The translations under genes were made by a program, and so were the position numbers. The notes under the pieces were generated by a model. That model ran no database searches. It was given only the letters and a program-made list of their open reading frames with translations, and had not been told where the DNA came from. This document shows, one piece after another, positions 12,548-23,063 of a DNA stretch of 64,000 bases; the first letter of the stretch is position 1, and each line of letters begins with the position of its first letter. This DNA comes from Beta vulgaris subsp. vulgaris (Eukaryota; Streptophyta; Magnoliopsida; Caryophyllales; Amaranthaceae): assembly GCF_026745355.1 (NCBI RefSeq), contig NC_079204.1, positions 48,096,285 through 48,160,284 on the forward strand, in the 5' to 3' direction.

Positions 12548-12700
12548 TACGATGTATACACGACAAGGTACACACAAGATCCATCTATTCCAACATTCAA
12601 TTGTATACACGACAAGGTATACAAGCAAAATTCATCAAATCCAACATTCAAATGTATACACAGCAAGGTATACAAACAAATCAAATCCAACTAACCAACA
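12548..12700. repeat. Tandem repeat, about 50-bp unit
   Basis: Three units carry TATACACGACAAGGTATACA or close variants and AATCCAACATTCAA. They lie inside the solo LTR. Confidence 0.65.
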
Positions 12701-14789
12701 AGGTTCAATCGTGAGAATACACAACAAAGCATAAGCCCTCAACATACTCCAAACCAAACAACCATAGGCTTCCCAACAAAATAGGGCACATACCCTTAAT
12801 GTAACACTTAAGTCAACCAAACAATACTCAAACACCCTTGGTATAAATATCTAAGACAACTCAAGCAAAGGTACACAAGCTATAGACCAAAAGGAAACAA
12901 AAACGCAACAGCACGACTCAAGAGCTAGACCCCTCGTCGCGAGGTGCGACGAGCATCGCGGGTCGCGACAGCCACCCACCCACGCCTACTCCTTCGAGGC
13001 TAGCACCAGCCACCCACGCCTACTCCAACCTCAATGACACATCGACACACACGCCAAGCACTTCCACAAACATCCATACTTCACCAATAACAACAACGAC
13101 AACTAAGATTCCAAGACGCAATCCAAGTAAATCAACCAAAAACTTATTCTAACACACTTAGCATACATGCCTAACACAACACCAATCATCCTCACTTGAG
13201 GCTAAATCTCATCAACAACGACAACTTCTCAAGATCCAAAGATAACCCAAGTGAACCAATGAATCAATTTAACCACAACAACAACAAGGATACAACTAAT
13301 CAACAAAACTTAACAAGATGATCATAGTAGAAATCCAAGGTATGAAAACAACACCAACAACCATGAAACTACATATAACTTCAATCATGAAATCCTCTAA
13401 GCATGATACTACGTTCTCGAAAGTGATTCTAACAACCTAAGTTCACAATCTATTCTTTATCGAACTAGAATAACGCTAGTTACCTGGATCATCGGGAGGA
13501 GAGCTGAGTATAACGAGATTCGAGAAATATGCAAGCAATCCAACTCCTCCATGAACAATAATTGTAGCAACAAGTCAGTAGGCATTTTCTTCTCAAATGT
13601 TGAACAATCATTTTTTTCGTACTGCTCTGTTCTGACCATGATTACCGGTGATCGAAATCTCGGATTCCAAATCTCTCCGGTCAAAATAAAGAACAAGATG
13701 TCATAAAATTTCTGTACAAATTTTAAGATGATCCAACGGTTAGATCTCTGGATACAGTTATTTTAGTGAAGGTGTGACAGGGAACAAAAAACCGGATGAC
13801 TCGTCTGATTGCAACGAAAACTGCAGTCGCGTCTTCCTCTTTCTTCAAAAAAAAATTATACCACGAGCAAGATCTTTCCGAGTAGATAGATTTTGACTAC
13901 TCACACGCTCAATTCGGATAAGAAACAAAGGAGATATGATGCAAAGAAAATGGGTGTGCAGAAATGGACGAAAACCGAGAAGAGAGAAGAACTCTTTCTC
14001 TTCCTCTCTAATGGTTGGTCGAGAATGGGGGTTACAATGCAGCAGCTTCATCTGATTAATAACCTTATAAAGCAAAGGTTTAAAGGTGATTATGAAGGTG
14101 GATTAATGGGGAATTAAATAGGGAGTTACAAGAGACTCAAAGGTTAGCTTCATAAGCACGCACCAAAACTCTTCATCCTCCACAACATAATTGCTAATTT
14201 TTGGCTAGCATGACACGCCACAAGCAATGCAACATTTCATCATCCAAGTCGGTCCAACAACATTACAAAAATGCTACGTGACAAAAACCGGATTCTAAAC
14301 ACCCAAATAAATAACGAAACTAATATAACCTTTAAAATAAATATCTAACAACTTAAAATAAATATATATAAATATATCAAAACATATAAATATATATACA
14401 CATTTTCATAACATGTTCCAAAATAATTCAAATAATAAATTGTATATTTTTATGAGAAGGGAAAATACCATTTTAAAATAAACAAACACCAAAAAATAAA
14501 GGGTCAAAATTACGGGGTGTTACACAGCCAGATATTAGGATTTTAAGTCGGCCCGTACTCGAATTCTCTAAGTCAGACTCGGGTTTAAAATTCGACTTCT
14601 TTTAGGTCGGATTATCCATAATTCGTTCCAAGTCCAACCCGTTGTCATTCTTAGTGAGAATGGGAGATAAATATTCTTATATTTTTTATAAATATGGACG
14701 TATACATAATTACGAATGGCGGATAACATGACAATTTATGAAAAAGAGTGGTCCGTATTTAAAAATAATAAATATAAAAGAAAAGTGGT

Positions 14790-15414
14790 TATAGTTGTAA
14801 AGGGTGACTATGTAGGGAAAAAAGTTATTGTGTTAGTGTAACTTTCATAACAATAAACTAATGAAGAAAGTAAGGATGATTGTATGGGGAAAAAACGTTA
14901 TCATTGTTTAGATAATGATAGAGTGTAGACTGATGTAACTTTAGATTGTAAAGGGTGACTAATGACTATATATGATCCCGTAAAAAATGACTAAATGGAG
15001 GTAAAAAGGTCATTATATCACATGAGTAGCTTTGATCCACTAATATCAGTGTAGACAAGGTCCATGTAAAATAGTTGAATGGAGATAAATGCATTAGACT
15101 CAATTCCTATTAAAATAAGTTTATTTAATAAAAAATAATTAAATTAAACATAAATATTAAGGAAGTAAAAAAAAAATTAAGTTCATCAAAGATCTATAGT
15201 ATAGTGGGAAAAGTATTGTATCAGTTAGTGGAAGACGAACTTTTGGTATCTAATAATTCCAATTCACACAAAAAAAATCAATAAATAACCAAAACTCTTT
15301 CAATTCGTACTTATGTGGTACCATTTCCCGTTTTGCCATATAAACCGAAAGAAATATGAGTACCAAACTACCAATCATATAATATACTAATATATACTTC
15401 AAAATGTCCCATAC
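14790..15414. repeat. Segmental duplication, block X copy 1
   Basis: Closely matches 17740-18356 throughout (for example TATATCACATGAGTAGCTTT and GATCTATAGTATAGTGGG). Each copy ends directly at a Copia LTR, so the LTR was already present when the block was duplicated. Confidence 0.75.
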
Positions 15415-15845
15415 TGTTATAACGGATTTGAGAAAAAACAAATAATGAACAAAGAAAATAATAAATAACACACAGATTTAACGTGGTTCACCAACGGAGT
15501 GTTGGCTACGTCCACGGACAGAGAGACGAAAAAGTCTTATTGCTCCTTTAGTAATTCCAGATTACAGATGTGTAATAACACTAATGACGACTTTTAAACG
15601 AATTAGGTTAAGTATCTATATAACCCGATACAAATCGTCGAACCTGCGTCGAAAACCCAGTCGCCCGGTCGTCGGGCCAAGCTGCCTGGTCGGACGCACA
15701 AGCATATTTTAACGATCTTTATTCCCAATCACTCGCCCGATGATGAGCCGATCCGCATGGGCAAGTGACCCCTCCCGAACGGGTGAGCACTCGTCTCCTC
15801 CGTTTTAGCCGCTCTTTCACTAGATTCAAGGCACTAGATCTTACA
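15415..15845 (-). mobile_element. Copia 3' LTR
   Basis: On the + strand it reads from TGTTATAACGGATTTGAG to GCACTAGATCTTACA, about 431 bp. It matches LTR copies at 17486 and 18357. The adjoining internal DNA (15880-16020) is minus-strand Copia protease/pre-integrase sequence, so this is the downstream LTR of a minus-strand element. The right boundary is uncertain by about 30 bp. Confidence 0.65.
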
Positions 15846-15879
15846 CATACTTCGATAGATAGATGTCTATCAGCTATCA

Positions 15880-17447
15880 CACCTCATAACCAGACTCTTG
15901 GTCATCCGTGGAACATCCCTGACATTATTCAAAGTGCATAATGTAGCATCATGTGTCCAGATCTTGATAGAGCTTATTCCAACTGTCTTGCAGACTGCAG
16001 TGTTAGTCACCATTCTCTTCATAATCGTCATTCGTTTTATAGATCTAGGATTTTAGTTATGTATTTTAGTTTTCAATTTTTTTTCTTTCTCTTTTAGATT
16101 CTGTTTATATGTTATATATATTTTTGTAAGTTTTTATTATTTTTTTTTACAAGTTTGTCAGATTTTTGTATTTTTTGAATACAGTTTCATTTTTTAATTT
16201 GATGTATAATTATTTTTTTCTGTATTTTGTATATATGTAAAATTATTGATTATATTTTATATGAAAAATTGTTGTCTGTTGTCAGTAGTAAAATGCCATA
16301 TATAGTTGACTTTCTTTTGGCGCTGCTTCATGCTTCTTGTGAAAACCTGATGCGCACCACTTTTTTTATTTGTCAACACCCACAATCTGATGCGGTTATT
16401 GTGGAAAATCACATCAGATTCTCACTATACTGATGCGGTTTTTAACCGCATCTTTTTTTTGGTGAGCTGTTGCGGGCCCATCTGATGCAGACCAAAACCG
16501 CATCAGTAAGTCCGGTTTTGACTGCATCAAATGGGCTTTTTTTCACTATGATCATAAGTAGTGAATCACTCCATACGAGAACTCATATGATACGACGCTC
16601 CAGAATATAAAAAAACACACATCATTGCAGTATGTGTGTTCATTAGCAACTAAATCAAGATCATCCTCAGAATTCGAATTTTCTACCGCATTAGCAGCAA
16701 AAAACTAGACCCAAATTTATTTTCCTGATTCTTCTTTTTAGGACATCCCTTTTCCCAATTTCCCTTCTCCTTACAGTAATTACAGATACCATTAGGTTTA
16801 GGACCCCCTTTGGAATTTCTGAATTTCTTGAAATCCAAAATCCCTACGTCCCTTACTACTAATGGTCACTAATTCAAAGGCTTGATTATCTGTACATGTA
16901 CTATCAGATGCCCTTATGACACAATTTCCGAGTATGCAAAGATGATCTAACCTCTTCTCGGGACACATAATCTTTACCAATAATGAAAGATTGCACAAAA
17001 TTTTCATATGAAAATGGCAAAGACACAAGCAGAATTAAGGCAGCATCCTCATCCTCCACCTTAACATCAATATTACGCAATTCTAACAAAATCGTATTTT
17101 AATTGATCTAAGTGATCTCTTAGAGGTGTACCTTCTATCATGCGCAGAATGAACAGACGTTGCTTGAAAAGCAACTTGTTGGTTAGAGATTTTATCATAT
17201 ACAAACTCTCCAGTTTTAACACAGAGGAGATGCGGTTTCCTCCTCCGTGACTTCAGTGATTATATCATCAACAAGATGCAACACAATAATTGAATATGAC
17301 TTCTCCTCCATAATGGTCATCTCAGTGGTAACTGGATCCAGGCCACGACCGTTGTTGCTTCAGTAAAGCCCGTATCTTGATTTGCTACAGACTAAAACTA
17401 TTTTTCCCATTGAATTTATCAATTTTCACATTCATCCCAGACATTTT
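15880..17447 (-). pseudogene. Copia gag-protease remnant, interrupted and lacking most of pol
   Basis: Minus strand. Gag starts at about 17447 (MSGMNVKIDKFNGKNSFSL followed by a stop), then LKQQRSWP, frameshifts, and a gag motif at 16904-17089 (LRNIDVKVEDEDAALILLVS, YENFVQSF). At about 16724-16800 is a zinc knuckle CNYCKEKGNWEKGC, a CCHC type in which the expected histidine position reads N. The protease region follows at about 16555-16610 as YSGASYHMSSRME; the catalytic aspartate of DSGAS is replaced by Y. A CACTA end interrupts it. Coding resumes at 15900-16000 with VCKTVGISSIKIWTHDATL and LNNVRDVPRMTK (GAG-pre-integrase). Integrase, RT and RNase H are absent before the 3' LTR, so the element is internally deleted. 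Confidence 0.75.
16025..16550. mobile_element. CACTA right-end remnant inserted in Copia protease
   Basis: Three inverted GATGCGGTT/AACCGCATC palindromes (16386-16415, 16432-16452 and 16482-16506) are followed by a terminus reading GGGCTTTTTTTCACTATG. This resembles a degraded TTTTTCCACTAGTG CACTA end. The same palindromes mark the left CACTA end at 63529. Copia coding sequence stops on one side and resumes on the other. The left CACTA end is not recognisable. Confidence 0.55.
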
Positions 17448-17473
17448 TCTCACTTAGATCGAAAAGCAAAGCT

Positions 17474-17485
17474 TTGATACCAATT
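17474..17485 (-). promoter_or_regulatory. Copia primer-binding site
   Basis: The minus strand reads TGGTATCAAAGC three bases from the LTR end, matching the initiator-methionine tRNA primer site (canonical TGGTATCAGAGC, one mismatch). It fixes the minus orientation of the element. Confidence 0.7.
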
Positions 17486-17734
17486 TGTTATAATGGATGT
17501 GAGAAAAAAAAATTATGAACGAAGAAAATAATAATGAAGGCACATATTTAACGTGGTTCACCAACGGAGTGTTGGCTATGTCCGTGGACAGAGAGAGAGA
17601 AAAGTTTTATTGCTCTTTGAGAAATTCCAGATTACAAATGTATAAAGCACTAATGACGACTTTTAAACGAATTAGGTTAAACATATTTATAACCTGATAC
17701 AAAATCATCGAACCGACGTCGAAAACCCAGTCGT
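17486..17734 (-). mobile_element. Copia 5' LTR, truncated
   Basis: Begins TGTTATAATGGATGTGAG on the + strand, next to the primer-binding site. It matches the 15415 LTR until about AAAACCCAGTCG, where it breaks off directly into block X copy 2. The missing distal half marks a recombination breakpoint. Confidence 0.7.
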
Positions 17735-17739
17735 GCCGC

Positions 17740-18356
17740 TTATTGTTGTAAAGGTGACTATGTGGGGAAAAAAGTTATTTGTGTTATAAATTGTAACTTT
17801 CATTACAATAAAATAATGAAGTAAGGATGACTGTATGGAAAAAGAAAAACGCTATTATTGTTAGATAGTGGTAGAGTATAGACTGATGTAACTTTATATT
17901 GTAAAGGGTGACTAATGACTATATATGATCCCATAAAAAATGACTATGGGGAAAAAAGGTCATTATATCACATGAGTAGCTTTGATCCACTAATATCAGT
18001 GTAGACTAGGTCCATGTAAAATTGTTGAATGAAGATAAATGTGTTAGGCTCAATTCCTATTAAAATAAGTTTTAATAAAAAAAATAATTAAATTAAGCAT
18101 AAATATTAAGGAATTAAAAATAAATTAAGTTCATCAAAGATCTATAGTATAGTGGGGAAAGTATTGTATCAGTTAGCGGGAGACTAACTTTTGGTATCTA
18201 ATAATTTCAATTGACACAAAAAAAAATCAATAAATAACCAAAACTTTTTCAATTGGTACTTATGTGGTACTATTAACCGTTTTGCCATATCAATTGAAAA
18301 AAATATGAGTAACAATTTACATAATATACTAATATATACTTCAAAATGACCCACAT
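17740..18356. repeat. Segmental duplication, block X copy 2
   Basis: Second copy of the block at 14790-15414. Its left edge abuts the truncated LTR and its right edge abuts a further LTR copy. Confidence 0.75.
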
Positions 18357-18781
18357 TGCTACATTGGATGTGAGAAAGAACAAATAATGAATAAAGAAAA
18401 CAATAAAAAAAACACACAGATACAACGGAGTGTTGGCTACGTTTATGGGTAGAAAGAGAAAAGTTTTGTTGCCTTTTGAGGAATTTCATATTACAGATGT
18501 GTAAAAACACTAATGACGACTTTTAAACGAATTAGGTTAAGTATATATATAACTCGATACAAAATCGTCGAACCCGCGTTGAAAACCCAGTCGGTCACCC
18601 AGGCCAAACCGCCCGGTCTCCCGGACCAAGCTACTCGGTTAGGCGCGCAAGCATATTTGAGAGTCTTTATTCCTGATCACTCGCCTGGTTTCGGGTGAGA
18701 CTTGTCCGGTTGACCGGGCGAGCACTCGTCTCCTCCGATTTCGCCGCTCTTTCACTAGATTCAAGGCACTCAGGTATCACA
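18357..18781 (-). mobile_element. Third Copia LTR copy
   Basis: Same LTR family as 15415-15845. It is followed by TATCACACCTCATA, which also follows the first LTR, so the duplication carried block X, the LTR and a few bases of internal sequence together. Confidence 0.65.
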
Positions 18782-18789
18782 CCTCATAC

Positions 18790-19100
18790 TATTGTAAATT
18801 ACTTGAACCAAATTAATTAATTAAATGTATTCTAATATGTAAACCAAATTTTGTTAAATTATATCTTTGGATTCAGTTGATCGATACAAAGCAACCAATT
18901 ACAATCACAAATATTTAATACACAAAAGACTAGTACTTTAGATTTTGTCTCAAAAATTCAAAAAAAATTAGCAGGTTTCTAGGTACCTGCTTAACAGCAA
19001 GAACAACTAAAAGTACTCAATATCTCAAATCATGACGCAACTTACTTTTCAAACAAATACTATTGTAAGTCGTAATTGAGATTAGGTCATCTTATTCATA
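18790..19100. other. AT-rich intergenic stretch
   Basis: No gene, TIR or LTR end that I can support. Confidence 0.4.
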
Positions 19101-19105
19101 TACTA

Positions 19106-19417
19106 CCTCTGTTTTTATTTAATTTACAAGATTTGTTTTTCAGTAGAACTAAGGAAAAAGTGAAAAAGTAGGAGACAGGAGAGAGGAATTATGAAAAGTG
19201 TGTGAAAATATAAGAAGCACAAAAAGTAAATAAAAAAATAGAGGAGGAAGAAAAATGAGGTAGGTAGTGGATTAATTTATTTAGTGATGGACCACACGCG
19301 GGAAAAAAGTGGAGACAAATAATTGAGCATTTAACCTTATATAGATAAAGTAACAGTGTAACCATTAAAAATGAATAACCCGAAAAGAAAAATATGTAGG
19401 TTAAAAATGAACGGAGG
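19106..19417. mobile_element. Stowaway-like MITE, diverged
   Basis: The left end CCTCTGTTTTTATTTAATTT is paired with a right end AAAAATGAACGGAGG, both bordered by TA. The interior is purine-rich and non-coding. Confidence 0.6.
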
Positions 19418-19639
19418 TACTAATATATTAGATCTATAAAGCATGTACTTATATTTATAGTAAGTTGCTAGCTCATTTTATTTAAAGAAAACTCGAGAAA
19501 AATCTATTTGTTTGTCTATACTAATATAATATGATACTATCCCCTGTAATTACAAACAAGGTCAGTGAAGAGCCTGTGCAAGTTGTCCCTTAGCACAGGA
19601 CCCAATATGTTAGAGGGGTCCCAAACTAAGACAAAAAGA

Positions 19640-19770
19640 AAAGGGATGTAGTAGTACTTACATACTAAATGCTTGGAGTAGCGGTACAAATCTCCAATGT
19701 CCTGTAGGCCGCGTGTTCGAACTCTAATGTCGTAGTTTTTGGTCCCGCTTCTAAGTTTTTTTTTTTTGTT
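19640..19770 (+). repeat. tRNA-derived SINE-like fragment
   Basis: An A-box-like GAGTAGCGGTAC is followed about 40 bp later by a B-box-like GTGTTCGAACTC, then a T-run. It could not be folded into a canonical tRNA. Ends are undefined. Confidence 0.35.
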
Positions 19771-20199
19771 GGAAAAACCTCCTATTTCTTTTATATTTTA
19801 TATAGTTTTTTTTTCATAGCCATTCTAACCAAATTATTTTTTGGAAACTTGGCTATTAATATTTTCCACCCTTCTAAATTATTATTTTTCAAAAAACTAG
19901 GTCTATTGCCTTTTTTTTAGGAAAAAATGTTTTAAAATAAGTCAATCTTTGCGTGATCTTCCAATTTCAAGTCTAACTTTTGGTTATCTCTGATTGAGTT
20001 AGGCTTGTGGGGATATTTTCTTCTATTGAGTTTTAACCTGTTTATGACCTATTAAGTAGGTTATATGTGCCACGTGTTGCCAAATGACTGTTAGGCTATT
20101 TTTTTGTTTTATTTTCTCTCCTACTCCCCTCCTCCTCCTGTCATATTTCTCTTCCCTCTCCCTTAGGACCACCCCGCACCCACCCCCACCCCTCCCCTC

Positions 20200-20230
20200 C
20201 CCTGCCCCTGCCCCTGCCCCTGCCCCTGCA
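20200..20230. repeat. CCCCTG hexamer repeat
   Basis: About five tandem CCCCTG units. They encode the Pro-Ala run of a spurious ORF. Confidence 0.85.
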
Positions 20231-20375
20231 CCCCCACCAGCAGCGTCTCCCCACCCCACTCCTCCCCTCCCCTGCCCGGGCAGCGTTTCCACTAGCAGTA
20301 CCCCCCCACCTCTCCCCCCACCTCGCCCACCAACACTCTTCCTCCTCCCCACGCAGCCCCCCCCACACCTCCCCC

Positions 20376-20450
20376 TCCCTCACTCTCACCGGCGCACTCG
20401 TCCCCGTCCTCCTTCCTCACTCTCACCGGCGCACTCGTCCCCGTCCTCCT
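20376..20450. repeat. Tandem duplication, 37-38-bp unit
   Basis: Two near-identical units carry CTCACTCTCACCGGCGCACT and CGTCCCCGTCCTCCT, head to tail, in the foldback core. Confidence 0.85.
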
Positions 20451-21184
20451 TCAAATCAGCGCTGCGCCTACTTCGATTCTCTATTTGGGAATGATTTCCC
20501 CGACCTACCTCGACCTATGCCGCCTCCTCCATTTCTTTCTGGGCAGAAACGACGAGGGTGGGAGAGGGGGAGGCGCGGGATTCGATTCGAAGGGGTGAGG
20601 AGGGGGAGGCACGGTCAAAGGGGTGGGGAAGGGGGAGGCGCGGGATTTGAAAGGGGACGGGGAGGGGGTGGTGGGGCTGTTGTTGTTGTGGGTGGGGTGG
20701 AGATGGTGTTATTATGGGTTAATGGGTGGTTTTCGGTTTTTGGGTGGGTTTTCAGTTTTGGGTGGGTTTTCAGTTTTGGGTTGGTTAATGGGTGGGTTAT
20801 CAGTTTTTGGGTTGGTTAATGGGTAAACTTTTTTATTTACCAATTTATCAGGTTACCGGTCATTTATCCTAATTAAAATTAATGATGCTACAAAGTTGAC
20901 TTGACTAGGAATAATCAAAAGTTAGACTTGAAATTGGAAGACCACGCAAAAGTTGGCTTAATTAAAATAATTTTTCCTTTTTTTTTATTATTTCACCTTA
21001 ATAATTATTCATATAATCATGTCCATATGAAATGAAAATTCCATTCAAATAAAAGGATAAGTCATCTACATTCTACACCTTATTACAAGTCTATAGAAAA
21101 CTTTAAATTTTGTATATGATTTTTTTCATTGGTTTCCAATATTTTTTTTATTTAAGATAAGATTAGATGAAGGGCCCTACTGAA

Positions 21185-21335
21185 CTAATAACACGCTCAG
21201 ATTTAACCAGTTAGATTTGCAGGTCAGACTCCTTAGGAGGGAAAGGGGATGGTAAGGGAAACCTCACCCCCAAAAATTCTATAATGGGGTTTGATCTCAT
21301 GAGGCCAAACCTTTACCATTACGCTAATCCTTGCT
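21185..21335 (-). repeat. SINE-like tRNA-derived sequence
   Basis: On the minus strand, an A-box-like TAGCGTAATGGTAAAGG is followed at tRNA-like spacing by a B-box-like GAGATCAAACCCC. A downstream body reads GGGGGTGAGGTTTCCC. The plan matches plant tRNA-derived SINEs. No flanking duplication was identified. Confidence 0.5.
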
Positions 21336-21598
21336 TGGTTCATTGTTTTTCAATATGTAAAACATCTAAACTTCTTTGATTATCTAATTATAAAATAAGG
21401 ATTATTAAAAAAGAGGTTGCTTGATTATGAAAAAAAGAGATGAATATATCTCAAAGCTCTTAGCTTGGATGTGATTTTATAAATAGCACAGGACCCCCAA
21501 ATAGTTTAAGACGACATTAGTTAGAAGGTATTAAGTACGTGACATTTAAAATGAGAAGTAAGAACTTAACGATGGTAGCAATATAACATTGTTTAGTA

Positions 21599-21816
21599 CT
21601 TTTTCCGTTTTATAATAATTGTAACATACCCGTTGGCATATTTTAAAAAAAAAATCGATGCGAATAGGAAAGAGATAGAGATACTAAATGATAAGTAGGA
21701 TTGTGTGATATAAGAGGGATTGGGAGAAGATATTACCAAATAAGGAAACGTTGCAAGTAATATATATGAAACTTCCAATTAAGCAAAATGTTACGATTTT
21801 AAAAAACTGGAGGAAG
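21599..21816. mobile_element. Stowaway-like MITE
   Basis: Left CTTTTTCCGTTTTATAATAA and right AAAAACTGGAGGAAG are imperfect inverted ends between TA dinucleotides. It is 218 bp and non-coding. Confidence 0.65.
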
Positions 21817-21903
21817 TATTTCAAAATAAGATATAACAAGGTCCTATAATTATATCTCATTTACACAAGTAATTAGATTTCTAAAACTTTTAACAAGAGA
21901 CTA

Positions 21904-22501
21904 CTAGAATTTTTTGCACGCGATGCGTGCTTGGATTTTTTCCGAAACGTAAACTCGATTTTCTTCGGCATAAGAGTTAAAATTTGAACATTAGACATAC
22001 GAAGTATAATTGTTTTTAGTTGCAAAATTTGATTGGTTTAGTTTTTGTCACTTAAGTCTCTCACCATTCTTTTAGTTTTTTTTTTTTTTTTACTTTTCAT
22101 AAAGTTAAATTATATGAACAAAATAGAAATTTTATTGAATTTATTTATGATCTCTAATATTATAATTTTTTAGTTGATTTTTGAATTAAGTACAGTACTT
22201 GATAAATTGTAAAGAAAGTGGACACTTTGATTTCAAGTCAATTTTTTTTATAGGTTGTAGTTTGTAAGTGAATTTTTAAGTTTTTGTAAAGTTTCCTCAT
22301 TTTAGTGATTTGAATAAAGTAAATTATGTAATTTTATGATTTTAGTTGACTTGTGAGTGATTGTTATAATTATATTTTTGGTATTTTTGTTTGAAGCCCC
22401 CTTTGATTTGTAAGTGAATTTGTAATTTAGAATGGGAAGGGAGTAACATATCTCTTCATTCGGGGACACCATAACTTCCCCCTTCCCTTATATAATAGAG
22501 A
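21904..22501 (-). mobile_element. Non-autonomous Helitron with intact-looking ends
   Basis: On the minus strand it starts TCTCTATTATATAAGGGAAG and ends with the hairpin GCACGCATCGCGTGC, AAAAAATT and CTAG. The flanking bases are A (21903) and T (22502), the A^T insertion rule. It is 598 bp without Rep/helicase coding. The hairpin (GCACGC, loop ATC, GCGTGC) is fully paired. Confidence 0.8.
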
Positions 22502-23063
22502 TATGTTGTACTCTAATTCTTAAATGATATTTTACATAAACCTTTTTATCTTGATAATCAATCACTATTATATAATAGAAACTAATAGGTCCAAATATAT
22601 GTAAAAGTTTCATTATAAATAGGAAACACTATAAAAAAGTAAATAATTTTTTTCCTTGTAATAATAATCACTATTTTTTATCATGACTCACCATTAATTA
22701 TGAATGGTTCTTGAGAATAGTGATTTGTAAGTAAATTTTTGTAAATGTTTTTGTATGTATTGATGTTCTAGGTTATTAGTTTTAGTTTATATGTTAATTT
22801 TAAGTTTTAATAAAGTTTCCTGATTATTTGAGTGATTGCGTGATTTTTATAACTTGATTTTGTCAATTGTATGAGTGATTTGTAAAATTTCTTCTTTTAA
22901 GTGATTTGTGAGTGAGTGTTGTAAATTAATTTTCGTTAGTTTTCATTGAGTGCCGACGACTTTGATTTTGACATTCCTTTTGTAATTTAGAAAGAGAAGG
23001 GGGAAAAAAAAGGCATTTCAAAAGAGGACACCGTTGCTCCCCCCTTCCCTTATATAATAGAGA
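22502..23063 (-). mobile_element. Second, 3'-lacking Helitron copy abutting the first
   Basis: It has the same 5' terminus (TCTCTATTATATAAGGGAAG, with GA at 23062-23063 followed by T). The body resembles the first copy (GATTTGTAAGTGAATTT-type words), but no terminal hairpin or CTAG is found. It directly adjoins the intact copy, so the pair forms a tandem Helitron array. Confidence 0.6.

Larger units (their letters stand above)
11436..14524 (-). mobile_element. 3.1-kb solo LTR, Gypsy (Tekay-like ends)
   Basis: It starts TGTAACACCCC and ends GGGGTGTTACA, the inverted end motif I associate with Tekay-type Gypsy LTRs. Flanking pentamers CAGTC (11431-11435) and CAGCC (14525-14529) agree at four of five bases, consistent with an aged target duplication. 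No gag-pol lies next to it, so it is a solo LTR. Transcriptional orientation is probably minus, judged from a leader-like CT-rich tract on that strand. It contains tandem repeats at 11870-12700. The ORFs inside show no recognisable domain. Confidence 0.7.
11027..14660. repeat. GTCGGA/ACTCCGAC-rich repeat interrupted by a solo LTR
   Basis: The left half (11027-11435) and right half (14525-14660) share GTCGGA, ACTCGA and CCGACTC words. They become contiguous if the LTR at 11436-14524 is removed. It is compositionally like the other ACCCGA-type repeats in the window. Confidence 0.5.
19920..20977. mobile_element. Large foldback/MULE-MITE-like element with GC-rich core
   Basis: Long terminal inverted repeats of about 75 bp. 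The left arm carries AATAAGTCAATCTTTGCGTG and TTCCAATTTCAAGTCTAAC; the right arm is its near-exact complement (CACGCAAAAGTTGGCTTAAT). Outer ends approximate GGAAAAA. The core (about 20100-20830) is far richer in GC than its surroundings. It is pyrimidine-biased on the left (CCCCTG repeats) and purine/GT-biased on the right. It shares arms with the compact copy at 29225-29614. ORFs in the core are low-complexity proline or glycine-rich and are not convincing genes. Mutator kinship is inferred from the long TIRs; no 9-bp duplication was confirmed. Confidence 0.65.

Noticed and set aside
11870..12700. CRISPR-like array
   Set aside because: Repeats are adjacent and degenerate with no unique spacers; they are LTR tandem repeats in a plant genome.
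20084..20494. 136-codon proline/alanine-rich ORF
   Set aside because: Low-complexity translation of CCCCTG and CT-rich repeats in a foldback core; overlapping frames on the other strand are equally long.
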